From the NCBI GenBank assembly GCA_003331265.1, contig QOPV01000003.1, forward strand, positions 1-64,000: a stretch of DNA of 64,000 bases. The letters run 5' to 3'. Below, piece by piece: positions 1 through 10,345 of this stretch. The notes beneath the pieces are model-generated. The model did not search any database. It worked only from the letters and a program-made list of their open reading frames with translations, and was not told the DNA's origin. The position numbers and the translations under genes were made by a program. The DNA comes from Cryomorphaceae bacterium. Its GTDB lineage: Bacteria; Bacteroidota; Bacteroidia; Flavobacteriales; Flavobacteriaceae. Position 1 is the first letter of the stretch; each line of letters starts with the position of its first letter.

Positions 1-887
1 CAATGAATCCTGCTTTTGCTGGCGGAGGAGGAGGCTCAGAAATTGGAGTATTAAATAGAACACAGTGGCCAGGGTTAGATTATTCATTGAACAGTCAGTT
101 TTTTTATTTTGATAATTATATCGAAAGCTACAATAGTGGACTTGAATTAACAATTCTTAATCAAGTGGAAACAGTGACAAGGTTCAATTATACTCAAATA
201 GGTTTAAACTATTCCTATAGAGTTCAACTAAACAATGAATGGTTTTTTTATCCTGGATTATCTGTGGGTTTTGGAAATAAGGATTATGCATTCAATAATT
301 TAGTTCTTGAAGATCAAATATTGATAAACTCTGGAATTATTAATTTCGATTCCAAGGATCCTTTTTTACTAAACGAAAGTAAAAGTATTTTAGATATCGG
401 AGCTGGATTTATAATTTTTAATGAAAATATTTGGTTTGGAGGAAGTTTTAAACACTTAAATACACCTAATATTTCTTTCGAGCCAGAGGGTGATGTCAAA
501 CTAAAACCTTTTATTTCTATTCATGGAGGATATAAATTACCTCTAAATCAAAGATTTTCAAGATCTGATATCAATTTATATTTCAACTTTAATTATATGA
601 ACCAAAACGATTATGATAGATTAGATGTTGGGTCTAAATTTCAAATCAATGATTTTACAATTGGTGCTTTTGGAACTTTAGCTCCAACATCTGTTCAAAA
701 TGATTCTCATAAACTTACGTCTATTAATTTCATAACTAATTTTGATTACAGGCAATTTAGTTTTGGATATTCTTATGATTTAAATATAAGTAGTCTTCAA
801 AGAACTAAGGGTGTTTTTGAAATTTCAGTTTCTTATAAGTTCGATTCTTTGTTTAATGATAACCCCATTCCTTGTGGATGTAAATAA
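1..887 (+). CDS. PorP/SprF family outer-membrane protein, 5'-truncated by window edge
   Basis: The first visible residues, MNPAFAG followed by a RTQWPG-like motif, are the hallmark near the mature N-terminus of PorP/SprF proteins, so the signal peptide lies upstream of the window and the ATG at base 3 is not the true start. The rest is a string of alternating aromatic/polar beta strands typical of a 14-stranded outer-membrane barrel of about 300 residues. In Flavobacteriia, SprF-like proteins act with the type IX secretion system, and are specifically needed for export or attachment of cargo with type B C-terminal domains. The next gene, 6 bp downstream, encodes exactly such a cargo, so this copy is probably its dedicated partner. 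Family assignment is confident; the pairing is inferred from context. Confidence 0.88.
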   Translation, partial: MNPAFAGGGGGSEIGVLNRTQWPGLDYSLNSQFFYFDNYIESYNSGLELTILNQVETVTRFNYTQIGLNYSYRVQLNNEWFFYPGLSVGFGNKDYAFNNLVLEDQILINSGIINFDSKDPFLLNESKSILDIGAGFIIFNENIWFGGSFKHLNTPNISFEPEGDVKLKPFISIHGGYKLPLNQRFSRSDINLYFNFNYMNQNDYDRLDVGSKFQINDFTIGAFGTLAPTSVQNDSHKLTSINFITNFDYRQFSFGYSYDLNISSLQRTKGVFEISVSYKFDSLFNDNPIPCGCK

Positions 888-893
888 TAATTT

Positions 894-3800
894 TTGAAAA
901 AGATATTTAACATATTAATCTTACTTGTGTTTAGTCAATTAACTCAACTAAGTGCTCAGTATGTAAAGATTGGAGAAAATACTAATCAATACACCGCTGA
1001 TGCAACAACCAATCATATTTTTACAATGACCAAGTCGGGTGGTAATTATGACGCAATAACAATAAACGTTAGTTTGAACAAAGCTACATTTAACTTACCT
1101 GACAACTCACAAGTAGGTTGGGGAACTGGTAATGCAATTCCTGCTGATTGGGATTTTGAAATAACTGATATTAGTGTTAACCCTTCAACAATTTCTGGTG
1201 ATAAGAAAAGCTTTACATTTTCAGGAAATCCACCACAGAATGTTACGGCAACTATAAGGGTTTTCGATGGTAGTGGTACATTAAACGGACTTGGAGCTAC
1301 CACACTTACATATAGGCTAGAAAGTATTTTTACAGAAACATTACTAACCATTATACCATGTACGGGTGAACTTAAAATTGTTGTTAATGAGGTTGTCGTT
1401 GGAGCTTCGAAACCTTGTGCTGGCACGGCTGGAGATCCTAAATACAATATCAAAGTTTACAATTTTGGAACAACAAACCTTGTTACAGAAAAGACACAAT
1501 CGAGTAATGAGTTTATTTTAGACCTCCCTATAGGAGGATATGATTATGTGATTACAGATGGTTGTGGTAGAACTCACACCTCTTTTACTAATATTTCAGA
1601 TAAGCCTGAATTTGGTGCGGATGTAATTTTTTCAGGAAAAGAGTGTTCGACTGATGCTACGGCCAAAGCCGTACTTAGATTAACTGGAGCTAAAAGACCA
1701 ATTACGTGGAAATTAGAAAAAAAGAATGGTGATAATTGGGATTTGGTATATAACAATACCAATGCAGGGGCAAGTGCCTCAAGTACATCTGATATCGATG
1801 TTGTAGGAGATGGAGCATTTACAATAAGTCTATCTAATATTGTTGATAATGGAGATTATAGGTTCAATTTTACTGATGCCAATCTTTGTACTAATTCTGC
1901 TCTTTTTACTGTTTCTACTCCATCTGATTTGTCACACAATTTGGTTGACACGGCTGTTGCAACAAAGAAAGATTTAAATTGTAATGGAGATGTTGATGGG
2001 AAATTAACTTTTACAGGTAGTGGGGGATGGACACAACCATTTGCTGGAAATAATATTAATCCAGTGAATTGGGGTTCAGGTTATACATTCACCTTAATAA
2101 ATGCTGATACCGGGGCGGAAGTTGGAGTAGTTACTTCAAATTCTTGGTTCAATTATGCTAAAAACAATGCAAACGAACAAATTGGATGGGAGGCTACATT
2201 TGATAATTTACCTCCAGGGAATTACAAGTTAAAGTTAAAAGAAAATGTTGCGGTAAACAGTGATGCCAATCCAGATGTTTTTTTTGGTTGTGAGGTATTA
2301 TTTAATGATATATACACCATTGTAGCTCCACCTACATTGGTAATTGATGGAACAAAAACCGACATTAGTTGTTTTGGAGATGACGATGGTATTATTGATT
2401 TAACTATTAGTGGAGGAACACCTGCCTATACAATCGCTTGGACAAAAACGGGAGATGGATCATTTAATGCATCATCCGAAGATTTAACAGGGCTGGCTCC
2501 AGGAGAATATAATGTAACGGTGACTGATTCTAAGAATTGTAGTCAATCAACTAGTTTTACAATTGTAGAACCTGCTCAGCTCTCCGCTGAACTGGATACA
2601 ACGGTTGCTACTGCAATTGATTGTTTTGATAATAATGGAGTTATTAAAGCAGATATTACAGTTTCTTCAACAGCTCCATTTACTTATGTGATAAACGGTA
2701 CTGATTACAATAATAATAATGTGAGTGTTTCCAGCGGAGAAACAACCAATACATCTCATAATTTTTCAGTGAAAGCAGGTGTTTACACGGTAACTGTTAC
2801 TGATAGTCGAGGCTGTGCAGTAACTACAGGTCAGCGGACATTAACTCAACCTGCTAGTGGAATGACTGTAACTGGAACAGTTAGTGCTGATTTTAATGGT
2901 TTTGAAAATGGAGACGGATTACACATGAGTTGTAATGGTGGAACTAATGGTGAAATAGATTTAACTGTGAGTGGAGGGACTGCTGGTTATACCTATGCAT
3001 GGACAGCAGTTTCTGGATCTGGCCTTGATTCGACGTCTCAAGACCAAACAGGACTAACAGCTGGTGTATATGAAGTGGTTGTAACTGATAACACTGGTTG
3101 TACAATTTCTAGAAGATATGTTGTTTCTGATCCAGCTCCTTTAACTATTCCAATAAATGACATGGCACCTGGTGATAAAGGAAATTATACGTATTTAGGA
3201 GAGCTAGGAACAAGTAAGTATTATTTGTCTGATGCAACATTAACCTACATGGAAGCTAGAGACATAGCAGCTAATCTGGGTGGTTATTTAGTATCAATAA
3301 AAACTCAAGCAGAAAATCAATGGCTAATTGATAATTCTTCTGATCAAAACTTTTGGTTAGGGCTAGATGATATAAGAGAAGAATCTAAAGTTTTAGGAGT
3401 AGTGGATAAAACAAAATATAGATGGAACGATGGCACGAGTTTAGATTGGGAAGGATTCCCTGCAGGTGAACCAAATGATGCCTCAAAGGATACTACTATC
3501 AATTCACCTGGAGAGGATTATATCGAATTCAGTAATGGATCATGGAACGATATTTTTCATCACGTTAAAAGAAAATTTGTGATAGAATTTAATCCAACTC
3601 AGATTCCTGATTTTAATGGTAGTAGTATTTCATGTTTTGGAGGAACCAATGGATCCATAGACTTTGTAGTCACAGGTGGAACTACACCTTACACATATGC
3701 ATGGACTACAGCTGATGGTTCAGGATTAGATGTAACATCTAAAAGTCAAACAGGGCTAGGTGCTGGTACTTATTCAGTCACGGTAACTGATAGTACTGGT

Positions 3801-6800
3801 TGTACAAAATCAATTGATTATACTATCACTCAACCTGATGAGTTACAAATGTCTTTTGACAATACAGTAAATTCAGCGATTAATTGTTTTGGAGATAATG
3901 GGACTTTAAAAGTGGATATTAGTCAAGAATCGGTAGCACCTTACACATATCTTTTAGAGGGAACTGAGCTTGTTAGTGGTAATTTAGTTTCACAAAGCCT
4001 CACCGATCAAACGGTTTTAACTCAAACATATAATACTTTAAAGGCAGGTACATATAAGGTTACAATAACAGACGCAAATGGTTGTGTAAAAGTAACCCCT
4101 GAGAAGTCACTGACTCAACCAGCAGCTGGCTTATCAATTTCCGAGGTTGTTTCTGTTCATAATGGATTTAGTATTACATGTAATGGAGCAAGTGATGGAT
4201 CGATAGATTTAACTGTTGCTGGAGGAGCTGTAAATTATACTTACGCATGGACTACAACTGATGGCTCAGGTTTAGATGCTGCTGTAGCTGATCAAACCGG
4301 ACTTGGACCTGGAACTTACAAAGTAGTCGTTACTGACAATAATTTGTGTACAATTGAAAAAACCTACACACTAACGGAACCCACACCATTGGCAATTACT
4401 GAAATTGTTTCTAGCCATAATGGATTTGAAATTACGTGTAATGGTGCAAATGACGCATCTATTGATATTACAGCTAGTGGAGGTACATCTGTTTATACTT
4501 ATGCTTGGACAACAGCTGATGGTTCTGGCCTGGACGCAGCTGTTGCAGACCAAACTGGACTTGGACCTGGAACTTATAAAGTTGAAATTAGCGATTCTAA
4601 TAATTGTAAAATTGACAAAACATATACAATTAGTGAACCTGATCCTTTAAGTTTATCTCAAAGCAGTTCCGACTTTAATGGTTTTGATGCAAGTTGTAGT
4701 GGAGGAGTTGATGCTACAATTGATTTAACTATTACTGGGGGTGCTCCAACATATTCTTATGCTTGGACGACAACAGATGGTTCTGGTTTGGATGCCACAG
4801 CTGAAGATCAATCAGGTTTGTCTGCGGGAACATACGATGTTATTGTAACTGACTTAAATGGTTGTCAAATTTCTGATAGTTTTTTAATAACTGAACCACC
4901 TCCAATTGTATTGACCTCTATATTATCAGATTTCAATGGGTTTAATATTAGTTGTAATGGAGAATCTGACGGTTCAATTGACATTACTGTTTCTGGTGGA
5001 ACAATTTCTGGTGGAGATACTGATTATACTTATGAGTGGACAACTTTAAACGGAACAGGGCTTGATACTTCTGTACCAGATCAAACTGGTTTATCTGCAG
5101 GAACATATACGGTTAAAATCACTGATTCTAATAATTGTTCTTTAACTAGATCTATAGATATCCTTCAAGCAGATCCAATCGATTTAACAGGTGTTCTTTC
5201 TGATTATAATGGTTACAACGTTAGTGTTAAAGGTTTAGCAGACGGCTTTATAAATATAACTCCAGTTGGTGGTAGTGGAGGTTATATTTATGAATGGTCA
5301 ACCGCTGATGGAAGCGGATTGATTGATGGAGAACAAGATCAAACTGGACTAACAATAGGGACTTATACATTAAAATTAACAGATTCCAACGGTTGTAGTA
5401 CCAGTAAATCATTTACTCTAGTAGAACCTACTGAACTTACAATTGATTTAGGTACAGATCCAACTAATATTCTTTGCTTTGGTGAAAAAACAGGAGTTTT
5501 AAAAGCTATTATAACTCAAGAGTCAGTACCCTCCTATAAATACACTCTTAATGGAACTGATTACCAGGGTAATGTAATTTTGGAGACGGTTTCAAGTATC
5601 ACTGTACTTAATCATACTTTTTTAGTAAAAGCTGGGATTTATACCATTACAGTTGAGGACTTGAATGGTGGTAAGAAAACATCAGCTCAACGTACATTTA
5701 CTCAACCAGCTGCTCCATTGGCAATTTCTGAAACAATTTCTGATTTCAATGGTTTTAATATAAGTTGTACAGGGGCTTCAGATGCAGCAATTGATTTAAC
5801 AGTAATAGGAGGAACAATCACAGGAACTTTGTATAATTATTCTTGGTCGACGTTAGATGGATCTGGTTTACAACCTAACATTGAAGATCAAATAGGTTTG
5901 GGACCAGGAACTTACACAGTACTTGTTGAAGATGAAAATGGTTGTACTGTAACAAAAACTTATATAATTACTGAACCAGAGTTAATTGATTATAAACTGG
6001 ATACTAAAAATGATATTTCTTGTTTTGGAGCAAACGATGGGTCTATCAATATTACTGTAACAAAAGGAACAGGTGTGTATAATTACGCATGGACAACAGA
6101 GGATGGAGCTGGACTAGACCCAACAGCAGAGGATCAATCTGGCCTTTCTGCTGGAAAGTATAAATTAATTTTAACTGATGGATGTCAAACACTTCAGTAT
6201 ATATATGAAATTGAAGAACCAGCTGTTTTAGCAATTGGTTTGGACGAAAAAGTAGATATTTTATGTTTTGGAGATTCTACCGGAAAAATATTAGTTACTG
6301 TTTCTGGAGGAACATCCCCCTATAATTATGAGTGGATTGATAATTTTGGAAATAAATATAATAGAGACATTGGTAACGTGTTTAATACAGGAAATCTTAG
6401 TAACATCCCTGTAGGTATTTATGATTTAACAGTTACAGATAAAAACGGATGTATAGAAACTTTGAAAGTTGAACTGAAGGAACCAGATGAATTAAAAATT
6501 GATTTCAATAAAGTTGATGTTTCGTGTTTTAAAGGGAACGATGGTTCAATTGATGTTAATCCAACTGGTGGTGTTGCTCCATACACATATTCATGGAGTG
6601 ATTTTGGAAACGGAAAGTTAAGAACTGATTTAGTATCAGGAAAATATACTGTAACAGTGACTGATTCTAATAATTGTGAAAAGTCTGTAGAAATAGAACT
6701 TAAATCAGCTCCTCAGTTTAATATAACATCTGATGTCTCTCCAATTACATGTTTTGGAGCTAATGATGGATCTATTAAATTAACAATTGACGGAGGAAAA

Positions 6801-7961
6801 GCTCCTGTTTCACTTGAGTGGGCTGATGACCCTCAAGCTGGAACGACACGATCTAATTTGAAATCTGGAGTATACTCAGTGCTTTTAAAAGATTCTAGTG
6901 GTTGTGAAATTAATGAGATTTATACAATAACTGAACCAGCAAAATTACAGTTGTCAGCTATAAAATCTGACGCTTTGGATTGTGATGACCCTAATAGTGG
7001 TTCTATAGATTTACAAGTAATTGGGGGAAATCCGCCATTTACTTATGTATGGTCTAATGGAGATACAACAGAAGACTTGAGTGATGTTTCAGCAAATAAT
7101 TATAGTGTTATTGTAACCGATAGCAAAGGGTGTACAGTTGAAAAAACTTTTTCTATTGTGAGACCCTTTGAACTTAAAATTGATCTTACATCAAACTTAA
7201 GAGTTGTTTGTGAAACAAGAGACGTATACTTAGTCAATAAAGTAACAATTGAAGGGGGAGTCTTCCCTTACACTGTTAAATGGTCTTCTGGAGATGTGTC
7301 AGGATCTAATGGTGAAATAATGGAAACCAACGTTGAGGGATCCTACTCTGTTGAAGTCACTGATAACAATGGATGTACCAAAACACAAATATTTGATGTA
7401 GTATTACCTAAACTAGGTTATCCAGAATTTGATTACACTTCATTTTATTGGCAAACATTTGGTGCATTAACTTTTAATGACCCTATTACTTTTACTAATA
7501 ATTCCACAGAAAGTTTTTTAAGTGTTTCATGGGATTTTGGTGATGGTAATTCTTCTGACCAAAATGACCCTGTTCATTCATACGAAAAGAAAGGTTCGTA
7601 TGATGTCACTCTTTATGTGACTTATTTTTCAGGATGTATTTATGAAATAAAGAAAACTATTTATGTGGGAGATTCATACGAAATTGAATTTCCTAATGCA
7701 TTTACTCCAAATGGTGATGGATTAAATGATACATTTAGGCCAGTTTATTATGGGTTTAAATCTGTTGATTTACAAGTTTTTGATACCTGGGGAACTTTAA
7801 TCTATAGTGAAACTGCTAAGGGAGCAAATATTATGAACGGATGGAATGGTATGCTAAATGGAAAACCAGCAACTAACGGAAATTATATTTTCCAGGTTAG
7901 TGGGGAGGCGTTTAATGGAGAAACTGTTCTTAAAAACGGACCATTTACTTTACTTAGATAA
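894..7961 (+). CDS. Giant SprB-repeat surface adhesin with C-type-lectin-like and type B T9SS sorting domains
   Basis: A 2355-residue secreted protein. The start is a TTG at 894 that opens a clean signal peptide (MKKIFNILILL...LSAQ); no ATG precedes it after the upstream stop. From about residue 350 to 2170 it holds roughly sixteen to eighteen SprB-type repeats (ISCFGxNDGSIDLTV...GGT..YTYAWT...DQTGL..GTYxVxVTDxNGC). Around residues 763-898 the repeats are interrupted by a C-type-lectin-like module with FWLGLDD, GEPND and WND motifs. A PKD-like domain (WDFGDGN, about 2180-2258) and a gliding-motility-associated type B sorting domain (FPNAFTPNGDGLNDTF, about 2265-2355) end the protein. SprB in Flavobacterium johnsoniae is a mobile adhesin for gliding; this one probably binds surfaces or glycans. 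It lies 6 bp behind the PorP/SprF gene. Confidence 0.9.
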   Translation: MKKIFNILILLVFSQLTQLSAQYVKIGENTNQYTADATTNHIFTMTKSGGNYDAITINVSLNKATFNLPDNSQVGWGTGNAIPADWDFEITDISVNPSTISGDKKSFTFSGNPPQNVTATIRVFDGSGTLNGLGATTLTYRLESIFTETLLTIIPCTGELKIVVNEVVVGASKPCAGTAGDPKYNIKVYNFGTTNLVTEKTQSSNEFILDLPIGGYDYVITDGCGRTHTSFTNISDKPEFGADVIFSGKECSTDATAKAVLRLTGAKRPITWKLEKKNGDNWDLVYNNTNAGASASSTSDIDVVGDGAFTISLSNIVDNGDYRFNFTDANLCTNSALFTVSTPSDLSHNLVDTAVATKKDLNCNGDVDGKLTFTGSGGWTQPFAGNNINPVNWGSGYTFTLINADTGAEVGVVTSNSWFNYAKNNANEQIGWEATFDNLPPGNYKLKLKENVAVNSDANPDVFFGCEVLFNDIYTIVAPPTLVIDGTKTDISCFGDDDGIIDLTISGGTPAYTIAWTKTGDGSFNASSEDLTGLAPGEYNVTVTDSKNCSQSTSFTIVEPAQLSAELDTTVATAIDCFDNNGVIKADITVSSTAPFTYVINGTDYNNNNVSVSSGETTNTSHNFSVKAGVYTVTVTDSRGCAVTTGQRTLTQPASGMTVTGTVSADFNGFENGDGLHMSCNGGTNGEIDLTVSGGTAGYTYAWTAVSGSGLDSTSQDQTGLTAGVYEVVVTDNTGCTISRRYVVSDPAPLTIPINDMAPGDKGNYTYLGELGTSKYYLSDATLTYMEARDIAANLGGYLVSIKTQAENQWLIDNSSDQNFWLGLDDIREESKVLGVVDKTKYRWNDGTSLDWEGFPAGEPNDASKDTTINSPGEDYIEFSNGSWNDIFHHVKRKFVIEFNPTQIPDFNGSSISCFGGTNGSIDFVVTGGTTPYTYAWTTADGSGLDVTSKSQTGLGAGTYSVTVTDSTGCTKSIDYTITQPDELQMSFDNTVNSAINCFGDNGTLKVDISQESVAPYTYLLEGTELVSGNLVSQSLTDQTVLTQTYNTLKAGTYKVTITDANGCVKVTPEKSLTQPAAGLSISEVVSVHNGFSITCNGASDGSIDLTVAGGAVNYTYAWTTTDGSGLDAAVADQTGLGPGTYKVVVTDNNLCTIEKTYTLTEPTPLAITEIVSSHNGFEITCNGANDASIDITASGGTSVYTYAWTTADGSGLDAAVADQTGLGPGTYKVEISDSNNCKIDKTYTISEPDPLSLSQSSSDFNGFDASCSGGVDATIDLTITGGAPTYSYAWTTTDGSGLDATAEDQSGLSAGTYDVIVTDLNGCQISDSFLITEPPPIVLTSILSDFNGFNISCNGESDGSIDITVSGGTISGGDTDYTYEWTTLNGTGLDTSVPDQTGLSAGTYTVKITDSNNCSLTRSIDILQADPIDLTGVLSDYNGYNVSVKGLADGFINITPVGGSGGYIYEWSTADGSGLIDGEQDQTGLTIGTYTLKLTDSNGCSTSKSFTLVEPTELTIDLGTDPTNILCFGEKTGVLKAIITQESVPSYKYTLNGTDYQGNVILETVSSITVLNHTFLVKAGIYTITVEDLNGGKKTSAQRTFTQPAAPLAISETISDFNGFNISCTGASDAAIDLTVIGGTITGTLYNYSWSTLDGSGLQPNIEDQIGLGPGTYTVLVEDENGCTVTKTYIITEPELIDYKLDTKNDISCFGANDGSINITVTKGTGVYNYAWTTEDGAGLDPTAEDQSGLSAGKYKLILTDGCQTLQYIYEIEEPAVLAIGLDEKVDILCFGDSTGKILVTVSGGTSPYNYEWIDNFGNKYNRDIGNVFNTGNLSNIPVGIYDLTVTDKNGCIETLKVELKEPDELKIDFNKVDVSCFKGNDGSIDVNPTGGVAPYTYSWSDFGNGKLRTDLVSGKYTVTVTDSNNCEKSVEIELKSAPQFNITSDVSPITCFGANDGSIKLTIDGGKAPVSLEWADDPQAGTTRSNLKSGVYSVLLKDSSGCEINEIYTITEPAKLQLSAIKSDALDCDDPNSGSIDLQVIGGNPPFTYVWSNGDTTEDLSDVSANNYSVIVTDSKGCTVEKTFSIVRPFELKIDLTSNLRVVCETRDVYLVNKVTIEGGVFPYTVKWSSGDVSGSNGEIMETNVEGSYSVEVTDNNGCTKTQIFDVVLPKLGYPEFDYTSFYWQTFGALTFNDPITFTNNSTESFLSVSWDFGDGNSSDQNDPVHSYEKKGSYDVTLYVTYFSGCIYEIKKTIYVGDSYEIEFPNAFTPNGDGLNDTFRPVYYGFKSVDLQVFDTWGTLIYSETAKGANIMNGWNGMLNGKPATNGNYIFQVSGEAFNGETVLKNGPFTLLR

Positions 7962-7971
7962 TTATTTAAAA

Positions 7972-10344
7972 ATGAAAAAATTAATATTTTTCTTTTGTTT
8001 TTTAGTGATTCCAAACCTAAATTTTTCTATTTCTAATTTTTTGTTAAATTCAGCTCCAACAGCAACCCCTCAATCTAATGTTCAAGCTTTCGAACAAACA
8101 AAAGTTTCAATCACCTTAAGTGGAACTGATCCAGATGACGATTCTTTGACTTATATTTTAGAGAAAGCACCGTTGAATGGACGGGTTACTGATCCCAATA
8201 ATAATGATAAAACAATATTTGCTGGCACCATAATTTCAACAAATAAAATAGACTATACCAGTACTTCGGACAGCGCTCCTTCTGATTTTTTTGAATTTAA
8301 AGTTTTTGATGGAAAACTACAAAGTGAGGCAGCTAAAGTATCATTATCCATTCTTTTAGCAAATGACACCCCAATTGCCAATAATCAGACTGTTGAATTG
8401 ACTGAAAACACCCCAACTTTAATAACCCTAACTGGATCAGATCCTGATAAAACTATTCCAACTGTTTTTAAAATTGAAAAATTACCAGTAACTGGAACAT
8501 TGACTGATCCGGGAAATAATGATAAGCAAATTTCTGCAGGAGATTATCTAACTGGAAGCAAAGTAACCTATACGGGCCAAGACACATCAACATCAGATTC
8601 ATTTTTATTTAAAGTCAATGATGGTATTGTTGAAAGTTTAGTTGGTACAGTTTCTGTAGTATTAATTATTACGGATGCACCAGAAGCTAAAGCCCAAAAT
8701 GTTCAAGTAACTGAACAGGTTGATTATACAATTAAATTAACAGGATTTGATAAAGAAGGTGATGATTTAAATTTTATAATAAATTCACTTCCTTCCAATG
8801 GTTTGTTAAAAAATAGCGGAACTGTCATTACGTTGAATGATGTGCCTAAAAATATTTCTGGTAATAATGTACTATACACAAGTACATCAGATATAGCAAC
8901 TGCTGATTCTTTTACTTTTCGTTCAAATGATGGTATATCTTCTAGTTTTTCAGCTAAAGTTAGTATTTCAATTAATCCAGTGAACGATAAGCCTTTAGCA
9001 GCTGACCAATTAAATGTGACAGCTTTTGAACAAATTGCTAAAGAAATTAGTTTAGTTGCGGAGGATCCTGACGGAGATGAGTTAGTGTACTCCGTGGTAG
9101 ATTCCCCTCAAAATGGAAATATTACGATAAATAAAAATATTGCTACTTACATAAGCACCTCTGATACTGCAAAAGAAGATAGTTTTACTTTTAGTGCTAA
9201 TGATAACATTCTAAATAGTGAAAAAGCAACTGTCACAATTAATATTATTCAAATTAACGATGTGCCAATTGCCTATTCACAAAATGTTTCGGTTGTTGAA
9301 GATCAATCACTTGAAATTATACTAAATGGGATTGATAACGATAAAGATGAATTCACATTTTCAATAACTGGAAATCCAATTAATGGAGAAGCGGCTTTAA
9401 ATGACAATAAAGTAATTTATAAGCCTAAAGCAGGCTATTTTGGATCTGATTCTTTTATTTTTGAAATCAATGATGGAACTGATAGTAGTGATCCAGCCTC
9501 AGTAACCATTACTATCACTAGCAATGATTTTGATGAGGATGGAGTGCTAAATAAAGATGATATATGTCCAAATACTCCATTAGGTTCAAAAGTTAATGCT
9601 AAAGGTTGTCGCTTTTTTGAAATGCCTGCAAACAATTACAGAATTAAAGTAACAAGCAGCTCATGTATTAATTCCAATGATGGTAGAATTGAACTTACGG
9701 TTGTAAATTCTTCGTATGACTATAGTGTATTGCTTTCAGGGATGAGCAATCCTGTAATAATAACTGGTGAGAATAAGACCGCTAATGTAACAGGCTTATC
9801 TAAGGGCGATTACACGGTTTGTTTTAAGGTTACAGGACAGGCGGACTATGAACAATGCTTTGATATTACTATTGGTGAGCCAAAGGCACTGAGTGCGTTT
9901 GTTGATGTGGATAGTGATAACAGAACCACCACAATTCAATTAGGAGGCTCTATAGAGTATAATGTTAACATCAATGGTGAAATGTTTAAAGTAACTAGTG
10001 ATAACTTTACTAGCAGTCTTAAAACAGGGTTGAATATAATTAAAATAAGTACAGACCTTGACTGTCAAGGCTTGATAGAGAGAGAAGTCTTTATCTCTGA
10101 GGATATTCATTACTATCCTAACCCAACTCACAACGATGTAAGAGTACACATAGGTGGCGAGGATAGTACAGTAATGGTCAGTGTTTTTAGTGAGAAGGGT
10201 TCTTTGATTTACAGAAGGGAACAACAAGTTCAGGACATATCACGCTTAACAGAAATTGATCTGGCATTACAAATTACAGGAACTTACATAGTAATCTTAG
10301 AAGGACCAACGGTTAGAAAAACATTTAAGGTAATTAGAAATTAG
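7972..10344 (+). CDS. Cadherin-like repeat surface protein with TSP3 motif and type A T9SS sorting domain
   Basis: A secreted protein of 790 residues. The ATG at 7972 was chosen because it opens a signal peptide (MKKLIFFFCFLVIP); a longer reading from 7858 would overlap the preceding gene. It has five tandem domains of about 95-105 residues of bacterial cadherin/Ig type, each with a GxDPDxDxLxY-like start and a DSFTFxxNDG-like end. A thrombospondin type 3-like calcium motif follows (DFDEDGVLNKDDICPNTP, about residue 520). After a linker domain with SprB-like features (SCINSNDGRIELTV) the last 75 residues (YYPNPTHNDVRV ... GTYIVIL) form a type A sorting domain. It is 10 bp downstream of the SprB-like gene and probably in the same operon. 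Role as a surface adhesin or matrix protein is inferred. Confidence 0.85.
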   Translation: MKKLIFFFCFLVIPNLNFSISNFLLNSAPTATPQSNVQAFEQTKVSITLSGTDPDDDSLTYILEKAPLNGRVTDPNNNDKTIFAGTIISTNKIDYTSTSDSAPSDFFEFKVFDGKLQSEAAKVSLSILLANDTPIANNQTVELTENTPTLITLTGSDPDKTIPTVFKIEKLPVTGTLTDPGNNDKQISAGDYLTGSKVTYTGQDTSTSDSFLFKVNDGIVESLVGTVSVVLIITDAPEAKAQNVQVTEQVDYTIKLTGFDKEGDDLNFIINSLPSNGLLKNSGTVITLNDVPKNISGNNVLYTSTSDIATADSFTFRSNDGISSSFSAKVSISINPVNDKPLAADQLNVTAFEQIAKEISLVAEDPDGDELVYSVVDSPQNGNITINKNIATYISTSDTAKEDSFTFSANDNILNSEKATVTINIIQINDVPIAYSQNVSVVEDQSLEIILNGIDNDKDEFTFSITGNPINGEAALNDNKVIYKPKAGYFGSDSFIFEINDGTDSSDPASVTITITSNDFDEDGVLNKDDICPNTPLGSKVNAKGCRFFEMPANNYRIKVTSSSCINSNDGRIELTVVNSSYDYSVLLSGMSNPVIITGENKTANVTGLSKGDYTVCFKVTGQADYEQCFDITIGEPKALSAFVDVDSDNRTTTIQLGGSIEYNVNINGEMFKVTSDNFTSSLKTGLNIIKISTDLDCQGLIEREVFISEDIHYYPNPTHNDVRVHIGGEDSTVMVSVFSEKGSLIYRREQQVQDISRLTEIDLALQITGTYIVILEGPTVRKTFKVIRN

Positions 10345-10345
10345 T

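Noticed and set aside
4371..4650. Small ORFs on both strands inside the SprB-like gene
   Set aside because: They are shadow frames of a repetitive coding region, with unnatural compositions and no leader.
7858..7971. Upstream start for the cadherin-like protein
   Set aside because: It would overlap the SprB-like gene's sorting domain in another frame and place 38 residues before a good signal peptide.
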